Origin: Nitrososphaerota archaeon
GTDB lineage: Archaea; Thermoproteota; Nitrososphaeria; Nitrososphaerales; Nitrosopumilaceae
Reading direction: 5' to 3'
Assembly (NCBI GenBank): GCA_018668425.1
Contig: JABJDB010000055.1
Location: 1-33,312, forward strand
DNA: 33,312 nt
Under the pieces are notes generated by a model that did not search any database, was not told the DNA's origin, and saw nothing but the letters and a program-made list of their open reading frames with translations. Positions within the stretch are counted from its first letter, which is position 1. Each line of letters opens with the position of its first letter. A program made the position numbers and the translations under genes. This document shows positions 1-8,285 of the stretch, in pieces.

Positions 1-100
1 ATCTTAAGTCGTTTTGACCAAAATACTATTTGTAGTAGATATGACGCGTAACAAAAAAGATAATTGATTAAACTAAAACGACATTAAGCGGGTCGTAAGC

Positions 101-284
101 TTTCATTTTATTCCTTTAGTAAAATTGCGTTAACGATTCCGATTTGTCCTGGTTTTGAAATAACTCTACATTTACCTTCTGCTGTTTCAAGAATTGCACC
201 TTTTGTAATGATGCCTCTTCTTTTGTAATCATTGTTTGTAGCATTTTCTAAAACTTTGATAATTTTTGCTTTCTTTACTTTAGC
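101..284 (-). pseudogene. Duplicated C-terminal fragment of 30S ribosomal protein S8e (about 58 codons plus stop), followed by a degenerate copy of the srp19 start
   Basis: 101-284 aligns without gaps to 597-780 (offset 496), about 18 mismatches in 180 nt by hand count. Reverse complement translates to [58 protein letters not shown], compared with the S8e C-terminus. No start codon of its own. Confidence 0.9.
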
Positions 285-302
285 TAAGAGCTGGATTTGA
301 TT

Positions 303-602
303 TTATTTTGATTGCTTGGCTCTTTTTGCAACAAGCTTCTCTGAAATTTTGTTAAGAATTGTTGTCTTGGAGGATCCTTTTGGCAATACAATGTACCCTG
401 ACCTTACAAACGGTCTTTTAGGGAATCGTACTTTGTCATCTGATTCTGTAATTTCAAACCCTGCTAACTTTGTTGCATCCATTAATTCTTTTAATGAAGG
501 ATCAAAAACACATTTTTCTAAACCAACTCTACGGCCTTTAGACTTTTTTAAATTTTTATTAAAATAATCCAACCAGATTACGACATGTTCGTAATCTTTC
601 AT
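303..602 (-). CDS. srp19: Signal recognition particle 19 kDa protein (SRP19)
   Basis: 99 aa; YEHVVIWLDYFNK...GRRV...KRPFVRSGYIVLPKGSSKTTIL typical of archaeal SRP19. Confidence 0.9.
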   Translation of the reverse strand: MKDYEHVVIWLDYFNKNLKKSKGRRVGLEKCVFDPSLKELMDATKLAGFEITESDDKVRFPKRPFVRSGYIVLPKGSSKTTILNKISEKLVAKRAKQSK

Positions 603-603
603 T

Positions 604-987
604 TTATTCCTTTAGTAAAATTGCGTTAACTATTCCGTTTTGTCCTGGTTTTGAAATTACTCTGCATTTTCCTTCTTTTGTTTCAATGATTGCACCTTTT
701 GTAATAATTCCTCTTCTTTTGTAATCATTGTTTGTTGCATTTTCTAAAACTTTTTCAATTTTTACTTTTTTAACTTTAGCATCACCTGATGCAAGATTAA
801 CAAAATCGATTGATTTCAAAGCTGTTTTGTTATTACTTCCTCTAGTTCTTCTAGTAACTGTAACTTGAGCTCCATTGATTGGTTCGTTTGGATATCTGTC
901 AGTTTCATATTTTCTTCTAACTCTAAGTGGAACTCGTCTTCCTCCAGTTATCTTACTGGTTGCTAGATTTTCTACTGACTTTCTCAT
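604..987 (-). CDS. rps8e: 30S ribosomal protein S8e
   Basis: ENLATSKITGGRRVPLRVRRKYE...[21 protein letters not shown]...[16 protein letters not shown]. Confidence 0.93.
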   Translation of the reverse strand: MRKSVENLATSKITGGRRVPLRVRRKYETDRYPNEPINGAQVTVTRRTRGSNNKTALKSIDFVNLASGDAKVKKVKIEKVLENATNNDYKRRGIITKGAIIETKEGKCRVISKPGQNGIVNAILLKE

Positions 988-1056
988 AGAAATTTGTCTT
1001 AATTACTCTAATTTATACAAAACGCAAAAAATTAGCCTTGGATAGAAAATACTAGT

Positions 1057-1629
1057 TTAGTTTTGAATAATCTCTGGTGTTGGGTTTTTTTGTCCCATAC
1101 TAGCTGTTTTTCTAACTTTGGAAAACAATCTTGATTTTAGATCTTCTACATCTCCTTGAATTCCGAAATATTTTTGGAACTTTGTAGTAGTTGTATAAAT
1201 TTTCAATCTTCCAACATTTTGATGACTGATAAAATCTAATTGTCTTAATTCTTTAAGGTGTGCATAAACTCCAGACCCTCTAGTTTCAACAAGTTGTTTT
1301 GATGAAATTGGTTGTTGATATACAATGTATGATAGAGTTTTCAATGTTGCATTTGGTAAAACTGGTTTTGATGCATATCTTTTGACAGTTGAACTGTATT
1401 CTGGTTTTAATTGCATTACATACGAACCATCTGGTAATATTGTCACTTCAAGTGCTTTGAATGCTGACTTTGTCTTTTTCATAATTGAGTTTAGTATCTC
1501 TAAGGTCTTTGTTCTTGATTCTGTGCCTGATGCTCTAATCAAATCTTCTATTCTTAGTGGTCTTCCTGCTGAATATAGTGCTGATTCAACCCTTGCAGTT
1601 GACTCGTCGATATTTTCAATTCTTGCCAT
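1057..1629 (-). CDS. scpB: Segregation and condensation protein B (ScpB)
   Basis: VESALYSAGRPLRIEDLIRASG...LKTLSYIVYQQPISSKQLVETRGSGVYAHLKELRQLDFI winged-helix ScpB pattern; overlaps upstream scpA-like ORF. Confidence 0.85.
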   Translation of the reverse strand: MARIENIDESTARVESALYSAGRPLRIEDLIRASGTESRTKTLEILNSIMKKTKSAFKALEVTILPDGSYVMQLKPEYSSTVKRYASKPVLPNATLKTLSYIVYQQPISSKQLVETRGSGVYAHLKELRQLDFISHQNVGRLKIYTTTTKFQKYFGIQGDVEDLKSRLFSKVRKTASMGQKNPTPEIIQN

Positions 1630-2356
1630 CTAATTTTGACTCCTTTGAGATGTCATCATTTTTTATTTCTTCTTTGGCTATTGTTATTTTAATATCATCT
1701 TCTACTTGTTCTAAATCCACCTTTTGGTCTCTTGCTAAAAATAGCGATGCAAAAAAGCATCGGATAGAATCTATTTGATCCAAATCTGCAATAATCTCTC
1801 TCAATAATCCAAAACCTGATTGGGATATTTTTTTCATAATCAAATCTTCATACTTTCCAATAATACTTTCAAGTGAAATAAAAATTTCATCAAAATCAGG
1901 AGCTACTAGTGGCTCAATCTCTGTTTTACCTCCTCTCCTTGATTGAGGATTTGCAATTGTCCCAATTAGATTTTGAAGTAACCCTAACAAATCATCTAAT
2001 GAAACTGGATATGTTGATTCATGTCTGTATGGGATATCAATTAATTCAATATCTACATCTGTTCTTTGATGCATTGGTTTTTTCTCCATTGCTGCTTTTT
2101 GTAATGCAAAAATACTTTCTACTTTCATTCTGTAAATTAACGATGATGATAATGCTGCCATTCCTGCAACTTTGAGATCTTTTTTGCCTGTTTTTTCTAA
2201 AATTTTTATCAACATATCTAAAATTTGAATTAGATCAATTTCCCAAACATCTTTTTTGGCGACATCTTTTGGACTAAATAGAATATTCACTGGTTCTTGG
2301 GAAATACTATTGGGAGTTTGTGTTTCACTCACACGATCAATGGTCTTAGTATTCAA
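1616..2356 (-). CDS. scpA: Segregation and condensation protein A (ScpA-like kleisin)
   Basis: KKDVWEIDLIQILDMLIKILEKTGKKDLKVAGMAALSSSLIYRMKVESIF N-terminal kleisin pattern; overlaps scpB by 14 nt. Confidence 0.8.
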   Translation of the reverse strand: MNTKTIDRVSETQTPNSISQEPVNILFSPKDVAKKDVWEIDLIQILDMLIKILEKTGKKDLKVAGMAALSSSLIYRMKVESIFALQKAAMEKKPMHQRTDVDIELIDIPYRHESTYPVSLDDLLGLLQNLIGTIANPQSRRGGKTEIEPLVAPDFDEIFISLESIIGKYEDLIMKKISQSGFGLLREIIADLDQIDSIRCFFASLFLARDQKVDLEQVEDDIKITIAKEEIKNDDISKESKLDGKN

Positions 2357-2427
2357 TAATATCTAATGGCTCTATTTTTTTCTCACATCCAGTCAACTCT
2401 TATATTGTTAGGAGAAAAATCTTAACT

Positions 2428-3480
2428 ATGAAATCTGCCCAGATCCCAAACCCTCATGAAGCACTTGTCATAACTGAATCTGAAAATCCAAAACCACAAG
2501 GAACCCAGGTTTTGCTTAAAGTGAAATCTGAAGGTGTATGCCATAGTGATTTACACTTGTGGGAAGGCGGATATGATCTTGGTGATGGTAAATTTTTGAA
2601 AGTTACTGATAGAGGTGTAAAATACCCTGTTACTCCTGGCCATGAAATTGTTGGAACTGTTGAAGAAATTGGAGAAAACGTGTCTGATGTTTCTGTAGGT
2701 GATGATGTTTTGGTTTATCCTTGGATCGGTTGTGGTGAATGTCCTGCATGTAAAGTTGGAAATGAAAATCTATGTGATACTCCAAAATCAATGGGTCTTT
2801 TTCAAAATGGCGGTTATTCTGATTATACCTTAATTCCTAATTCTAAATATTTAGCAAAACTTGATGGTGTGGATCCTGACGCTGCAACTTCACTTGCATG
2901 TTCTGGATTAACAGCCTATACTGCAATTAAAAAAGCAAATCAAAATTCTCCAGAGTTTATTGTAATTGTTGGAGCTGGTGGATTGGGACTAATGGGTGTT
3001 CAAATTGCTAGTGCAATTACTGATGCAAAAATCATTTGTATAGATCTGGATGATGAAAAACTAAAAACTGCAAAAGAGATGGGTGCTCATTTTACTGTAA
3101 ATTCAAAAGATCCTGAAACTGTACAAAAAATACTTTCATTATGTAATGATAAAGGTGCAGATAGTGTAGTTGACTTTGTAAATGCCCCACCAACAGTAAA
3201 AACTGGTTTAGCAGTATTACGAAAAAGAGGTAATCTTGTACTTGTTGGACTCTTTGGTGGTTCTTTAGAATTATCCCTTGTCACTATTCCACTAAAATCT
3301 ATAATCATTCAAGGTGCATACACTGGAAATTATAATGATATGGTGGAACTATTAGATCTTGCAAGAAAAGGAACTATCAATCCTGTAATTTCTAAACGAT
3401 ATACTCTTGATGAGGCAAATACTGCATTAGAAGATCTTAAAGCTCGAAAGATAATTGGTCGTGCTGTAATTAATCCATAA
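2428..3480 (+). CDS. Zinc-dependent alcohol dehydrogenase (MDR superfamily)
   Basis: GVCHSDLHLWEGGY, GHEIVGTVEEIG, CGECPACKVGNENLC structural zinc site, GAGGLGLMGVQIA Rossmann motif. Confidence 0.92.
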   Translation: MKSAQIPNPHEALVITESENPKPQGTQVLLKVKSEGVCHSDLHLWEGGYDLGDGKFLKVTDRGVKYPVTPGHEIVGTVEEIGENVSDVSVGDDVLVYPWIGCGECPACKVGNENLCDTPKSMGLFQNGGYSDYTLIPNSKYLAKLDGVDPDAATSLACSGLTAYTAIKKANQNSPEFIVIVGAGGLGLMGVQIASAITDAKIICIDLDDEKLKTAKEMGAHFTVNSKDPETVQKILSLCNDKGADSVVDFVNAPPTVKTGLAVLRKRGNLVLVGLFGGSLELSLVTIPLKSIIIQGAYTGNYNDMVELLDLARKGTINPVISKRYTLDEANTALEDLKARKIIGRAVINP

Positions 3481-3531
3481 TTTATTTAGACTACAAAATT
3501 TTATAACTAAAAAAATAATCAGTTCTTATAA

Positions 3532-4281
3532 TTGCCATCTAAAATTAATTCTGAAATTGCATTAACACATCTTAAAAATAAACAATATTTGTCTGCACAT
3601 AACATGTTTCTCAATCAGGCAGAATCTATAAAAAAAATAGACTATATCAAATCTGCATTACTGTATGTTCTAGCTGCTGAATGTAAAACTCGACATGGGA
3701 AAGATTCTGAAACTGAAATTAATGAGGCAGGAAATTTATTTTTAGAGTATTCAAAAAAAGATTCGAAAAATCTTAGAGGTGCATTGTTATGTGCGTCAAA
3801 ATGTTTTTTGAGATTAGGTGAATTTGATAAAGCTCGTGAAACATATCAAAAGTCAAGATCAATTATTTCTTCAGACATTCAAGTAACAAGACCTGTTGTA
3901 ATTATTGATGACAGTGATGCAATTGGAATAAAATTAAAAACATATGTTGAAAAATTAGGTTATTCTGAAATTCAACTATTTACAAATGGAAAAAATGCTG
4001 TTAAAGGGTGCAAGAAATTATTTTCTGAAAACCAATCTCCTGTGGTTTTACTTGATATGGGATTACCTGATTTAGAAGGTGATGAGGTTGCAAAAAAATT
4101 ACTTAAAGAAAAACCTGGTTTACAAATTGTAGTAATTACTGCTGATGAAAAAACAACTCAACGTGTACACAAAATAATCAGTTCTGGCGTTTCAGCATTT
4201 ATTCAAAAACCATTTACTTTAGATGAAGTAACAAAAGCAATTAGCGTTGCTGAATCTGAATATTCTTTGTTAGAAGAATAA
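3532..4281 (+). CDS. TPR/SNAP-like N-terminal domain fused to a CheY-like receiver domain
   Basis: TTG start. C-terminal receiver residues all present: VVIIDDSDA, VVLLDMGLPD, VVITADE, FIQKPF. N-terminal half is helical repeat-like. Confidence 0.8.
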   Translation: MPSKINSEIALTHLKNKQYLSAHNMFLNQAESIKKIDYIKSALLYVLAAECKTRHGKDSETEINEAGNLFLEYSKKDSKNLRGALLCASKCFLRLGEFDKARETYQKSRSIISSDIQVTRPVVIIDDSDAIGIKLKTYVEKLGYSEIQLFTNGKNAVKGCKKLFSENQSPVVLLDMGLPDLEGDEVAKKLLKEKPGLQIVVITADEKTTQRVHKIISSGVSAFIQKPFTLDEVTKAISVAESEYSLLEE

Positions 4282-4289
4282 TTTTTTAA

Positions 4290-4799
4290 TTATAATAACA
4301 ATAACGACATGTTTAGAACATTTGTGTCTCTGATATCTATTTCATTGATTCTATAATCAATTAATTCATCAGAAAATTTCTCAACGATTTTTTGGGATGT
4401 GTTTACTTTGTTTGATTCAACTTGAAGTATTACTAACATATTCCATTCTCCTTCCATGTTTGCTACAAGCAAATAGTTGTCTAGTTTGGTGATGAAATCT
4501 TTGATAGAATCTTTGACTGCTTCTAGTGATTTTGATGGTTTTAATTTCATCATTACTGCTTGGTATTCATTAATTCCTGATACATCTGTTAGAACTGCTT
4601 TGTATCCTTTGATGATTCCACTTTTTTCTAGACGCTCTATTCTTTTTCTAATTGTTCTATCTGATACATCATGGCCTGATTTTTTTAATTCTGATGCAAT
4701 TTCTTTTGATGGTGTTCTTGCATTTTCATTGAGAATTTCAATAATCTTTTGATCTACTTTATCTAGATTTGACCATGCATCATCACTCATATACGACAA
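4290..4799 (-). CDS. Lrp/AsnC family transcriptional regulator
   Basis: LDKVDQKIIEILNENARTPSKEIASELKKSGHDVSDRTIRKRIERLEKSGIIKGYKAVL HTH and RAM-like domain. Confidence 0.92.
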   Translation of the reverse strand: MSYMSDDAWSNLDKVDQKIIEILNENARTPSKEIASELKKSGHDVSDRTIRKRIERLEKSGIIKGYKAVLTDVSGINEYQAVMMKLKPSKSLEAVKDSIKDFITKLDNYLLVANMEGEWNMLVILQVESNKVNTSQKIVEKFSDELIDYRINEIDIRDTNVLNMSLLLL

Positions 4800-4860
4800 A
4801 AGTTCTAATGCCTTTTGAATTTTTGGTTTTATTTTTTAAAACATTGAATATTTTGTGTAT

Positions 4861-5424
4861 TTATCTATCCTGAATCCAACCTTTCTCAAAAATTTCCTGA
4901 TCTTCTTTTTCCCCCACTTCTGTTGCAAATCTCCAAATTGATGTTGCATCTGTATCCATTTTTTCTTTGATCCGAAGTAACGTCTCAATTTCTGAATCCA
5001 AATTCTCATCTGCAGTTTTGTGTTCTTTGCAAAATTTACATTTCTCATCTAATGTGATTGGATCTGATTCGATTAATGGATAAGTCATACATGCAAGTGG
5101 TCTTTCTTTGTAAATACTACATGGATGTCCTCCGTGTGGTGATTTGTTTCCACTTTTTGTATCTAAGAATGGACATGTGTTTCCATTTTTTTCAATTCCC
5201 ATCATTTGATATGCTAAAACCTTTGATGGTGAAGTAGCATCTTCATTTGAAATTCCAATTCTTGGTATTATGTTAATTTTTATTTTTTTATTTTTTGCAA
5301 TGTCTTCTAATCTTTGTTTTTCTTCAGGAAGTATTAAAACTCCAATTTTCCCAAATTTTTTACTAGGATAATATTCTCTTTCAATACAACATTGAGAACA
5401 TTCATCTACACATTGAAATTCCAC
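4861..5424 (-). CDS. YkgJ-family cysteine cluster protein (zinc/iron-chelating)
   Basis: CVDECSQCCIEREYYP...CPFLD...PCSIYKERPLACMTYPL...CKFCK. Confidence 0.85.
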   Translation of the reverse strand: MEFQCVDECSQCCIEREYYPSKKFGKIGVLILPEEKQRLEDIAKNKKIKINIIPRIGISNEDATSPSKVLAYQMMGIEKNGNTCPFLDTKSGNKSPHGGHPCSIYKERPLACMTYPLIESDPITLDEKCKFCKEHKTADENLDSEIETLLRIKEKMDTDATSIWRFATEVGEKEDQEIFEKGWIQDR

Positions 5425-5523
5425 AAAACCTCTCCTTGTTTGTTATAGATAAAATCTATTTTTTCTGATTTTTGTCACAACAATAACCCTACCAGTTATA
5501 TGCTCATTATGATAATTACACAC

Positions 5524-5835
5524 ATGGGTAAGCGCCAAGTAAAAAATGAAAGTGCACTAAAAGAAATTCGTCTTCCTGAAGAAGGTGAACTTTTTGGACG
5601 TGTATTAAAAATGATGGGTGGTGAAAATGTCATGATAAAATGTGCTGACAATATTACTCGTAGAGGCAGAATCCGAGGAAAATTAAAACGAAGAGTTTGG
5701 ATTAGAGATAACGATATTGTGATTATTGCTCCTTGGGACTTTAAAGAAAATGAACGTGGGGATATTGTTTGGAGATTTACACTTCCACAAGTACAATGGC
5801 TAAAGGATAATGACCACATCGCTAAAGACTTCTAG
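5524..5835 (+). CDS. eif1A: Translation initiation factor aIF-1A
   Basis: [73 protein letters not shown]; start moved from 5500 to the ATG at 5524, with TTATAT about 28 nt upstream. Confidence 0.93.
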   Translation: MGKRQVKNESALKEIRLPEEGELFGRVLKMMGGENVMIKCADNITRRGRIRGKLKRRVWIRDNDIVIIAPWDFKENERGDIVWRFTLPQVQWLKDNDHIAKDF

Positions 5836-5897
5836 TCTTTGCTAAACATCCTTTTGATAACTTAGTTAATATAGTGAACAAGTTTTGCAAAATTAAC

Positions 5898-6089
5898 ATG
5901 GAACAAGGTACCGTAAAATGGTTCAATAGAACCAAAGGCTTTGGCTTTGTAGAGCGAGAAGGTGGAGACGATCTGTTTGTTCATAAATCAGATGTTGACG
6001 GATTCATCAACGAAGGCGACAAAGTCGAGTTTGAGATCGGTGAAGGTCAAAAAGGCCCAGCTGCTCAAAAAGTAAAAAAAATAGAATAG
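5898..6089 (+). CDS. Cold-shock domain protein (CspA family)
   Basis: [36 protein letters not shown] has RNP1 (KGFGFV) and RNP2-like (DLFVH) motifs; internal ATG at 5898 preferred. Confidence 0.92.
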   Translation: MEQGTVKWFNRTKGFGFVEREGGDDLFVHKSDVDGFINEGDKVEFEIGEGQKGPAAQKVKKIE

Positions 6090-6187
6090 ACAATGAATTT
6101 TTAATTTAAGATTTCATCTTTGTTTTCTTAAACTAGTCTTTCTTTTTATTATTTTTAAAATCATTTTTTAGATTATAGAAAAAACTG

Positions 6188-6314
6188 TGGTCCCGCGGGA
6201 CGGAATTGAACCATCGACAACCCGGTTTCTGTATGCCTGATGGGCTGTTATTTGATTAGCCATCTAAAGCCAACAACTACAGCCAGGAGCTCTACCAGGC
6301 TGAGCTACCACGGG
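6188..6314 (-). tRNA. tRNA-Tyr (GTA) with a 50-nt intron at 37/38 (intron 6227-6276); CCA encoded
   Basis: Reverse complement: CCCGTGG-TA-GCTC-AGCCTGGTA-GAGC-T-CCTGG-CTGTAG^intron^A-CCGGG-TTGTC-GATGG-TTCAATT-CCGTC-CCGCGGG-A-CCA. All arms pair; C1-G72 and A73 are the archaeal Tyr identity elements. Confidence 0.93.
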
Positions 6315-6405
6315 ACAAAAAAACAAAGTTTTCTACTATTAAAAAACTATCGAAGCCACATTCCGATCTTTGGAAATTCAAAATAGGCATAAATAATCAT
6401 AAAAA

Positions 6406-7038
6406 TTGAATACCGCAGTGTCTAATTTAGAACTCTCTTATTCTGGTTATGTCTGTACACCTTATCTACATTCACACGAATCTATCTCCATTAAAGAAAA
6501 ATGGATGAAATCAAGAAATATTGAAAAATTATTTTTTGTAACTGGGACATTTTCTTCTGAAAGTAAACCGTATTTTACTGATGCAACTAATCATTACCTT
6601 TTAGCCAAATTCAAAGACAGTGCTAAGATTTCTGATGATTTTAAAACACACAATCAAGAAAAAACCTCTTTTATGTTCAGTATTAGAGATGATTTGTTCT
6701 CAAGGGAGGTTAAAGGAGATACAAATTTCATATCTGTCTATTATTTAGAATATGGTGAAGATGGTGAAGATGGTGATGATCACCAAGAAATTGCAAATCT
6801 TTTACTAAAACGAAATAAAATTGATACTTCTGGTTTGGGATTTCTAACTACATTTTGTTTAACATCTCCAAAATTCACATTTCCATATTCTGACAATATT
6901 ATGGTACTCGAGGTGGCAAGTGAAAAAAGTCATCAAAGCATGAAAAAATATTGTGATCAAACTAGAAGAGATGTTAACCGAAAAGGACTCACAATGACAA
7001 ATTTGATGAGTCTATCAATTCTTGAACAATTAAAGTAG
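6406..7038 (+). CDS. Hypothetical protein, no family recognised
   Basis: 210 aa open frame, TTG start; contains an acidic GEDGEDGDD tract. Confidence 0.65.
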   Translation: MNTAVSNLELSYSGYVCTPYLHSHESISIKEKWMKSRNIEKLFFVTGTFSSESKPYFTDATNHYLLAKFKDSAKISDDFKTHNQEKTSFMFSIRDDLFSREVKGDTNFISVYYLEYGEDGEDGDDHQEIANLLLKRNKIDTSGLGFLTTFCLTSPKFTFPYSDNIMVLEVASEKSHQSMKKYCDQTRRDVNRKGLTMTNLMSLSILEQLK

Positions 7039-7071
7039 AAAGTTTTAATATTCGACAAAAAACTGATTTGC

Positions 7072-7482
7072 ATGAGTAAGCCTTCTGACCTTGGTTCTTT
7101 GAAAATTGGATCTTACATTTTGTTACCTCACACTGATCAACCAAGTGGCGAGCCATGTCAAATTAAGGAATATGATACATCAAAACCTGGAAAACACGGA
7201 TCTGCAAAAGCAAGAATTGTGGGTGAAGGTATCTTTGATGGACAAAAAAGACCTCATGTAGGTCCTGTCAGTATGCAAATTCACGTACCTATGATCAACA
7301 AAAAAGTAGGTCAAATCATCTCAATTAATGGTGACGTTGTCCAGGTAATGGACTCTGAAACTTTTGAAACACTTGACGTAGCTTTGATTGATGATGAAGT
7401 TAAAGGAAAATTGGAAAATGGCCAAAATGTAGAATATTGGGTCGTTATGGATAAAACTAAAATCATGCGCATTAAGAGCTAG
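7072..7482 (+). CDS. eif5A: Translation initiation factor aIF-5A
   Basis: YILLPHTDQPSGEPCQIKEYDTSKPGKHGSAKARIVGEGIFDGQKR with hypusination loop KHGSAK. Confidence 0.93.
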   Translation: MSKPSDLGSLKIGSYILLPHTDQPSGEPCQIKEYDTSKPGKHGSAKARIVGEGIFDGQKRPHVGPVSMQIHVPMINKKVGQIISINGDVVQVMDSETFETLDVALIDDEVKGKLENGQNVEYWVVMDKTKIMRIKS

Positions 7483-7485
7483 TGC

Positions 7486-7551
7486 GGATGCTGATGATTA
7501 TCGGAAAAGCCGTCTGATTTTATGATGACGATTATGAGTATTGAAGCGTCC
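7486..7551 (+). ncRNA. Box C/D sRNA
   Basis: Terminal stem GGATGC/GCGTCC (7486-7491/7546-7551), C box cTGATGA (7491-7497), 16-nt guide, D' box CTGA (7514-7517), spacer TTTT, C' box ATGATGA (7522-7528), 12-nt guide, D box TTGA (7541-7544), then T5. Confidence 0.82.
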
Positions 7552-7595
7552 TTTTTGAATAAATTTACTTTATTGAATAAAATATTTTTTAGAAA

Positions 7596-8285
7596 ATGAA
7601 ACTAGCTTCTCTTTTTTCAGGTGGAAAAGATAGTATGTATGCGATTTATCTTGCACAAAAACAAGGTCATCAAGTAGACTGCCTTCTTAGTGTTTTTGCA
7701 AATTCTGATGAAAGCCATTTACTACATCATCCAAACTTACAATGGACAAAATTACAATCCGAATCAATGAATATTCCTCAATTAACTATTCAATCTATTT
7801 CTGATAACACTGATGATGAATTGATTATATTGGAAAGTTTACTAAAAACTGCAAAAGAAAAATTTCACATTGAAGGATTGGTTCATGGTGGAATTAAAAG
7901 TAAATTTCAAAAAGAAAAATTTGAATCACTTTGTTTAAAATTAGATTTGATTGCAATTACTCCTTTGTGGGATAGCGAACCTGAAAAATATATGGATGAT
8001 TTAGTTGATTCTAATTTTGATTTTATAATGACTACTGTATCTTCTGATGGGTTAGATGATAAATGGTTGGGAAAATCTATTTCAAAATCTGATGTTAACA
8101 CTTTGAAAAATTTGTCAAAAAAGTTTGGATTTAATTTGAATTTTGAAGGTGGTGAAGCTGAAACATTTGTAATTGATTGTCCCTTGTTTTCAAATTCGAT
8201 CAAAATTATTCAGTCTGAAAAAAAATGGGATGGTTATAGAGGAAGGTTTGAAATAGTGGATGCTGGGTTAAATTACAATGCTTGA
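7596..8285 (+). CDS. Diphthine-ammonia ligase-like (Dph6 / MJ0570 family ATP-binding protein)
   Basis: MKLASLFSGGKDSMYAIYLAQKQGHQVDCLL PP-loop; GGEAETFV motif; overlaps srp54 by 8 nt. Confidence 0.85.
   Translation: MKLASLFSGGKDSMYAIYLAQKQGHQVDCLLSVFANSDESHLLHHPNLQWTKLQSESMNIPQLTIQSISDNTDDELIILESLLKTAKEKFHIEGLVHGGIKSKFQKEKFESLCLKLDLIAITPLWDSEPEKYMDDLVDSNFDFIMTTVSSDGLDDKWLGKSISKSDVNTLKNLSKKFGFNLNFEGGEAETFVIDCPLFSNSIKIIQSEKKWDGYRGRFEIVDAGLNYNA

Noticed and set aside
316-567. + strand ORF opposite srp19
   Set aside because: Antisense to a confident SRP19 gene, no family resemblance
4836-5048. Alternative minus-frame ORF inside the YkgJ-family gene
   Set aside because: Overlaps a frame with a clear Cys-cluster signature
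5496-5819. Minus ORF opposite aIF1A
   Set aside because: Antisense of a certain initiation factor
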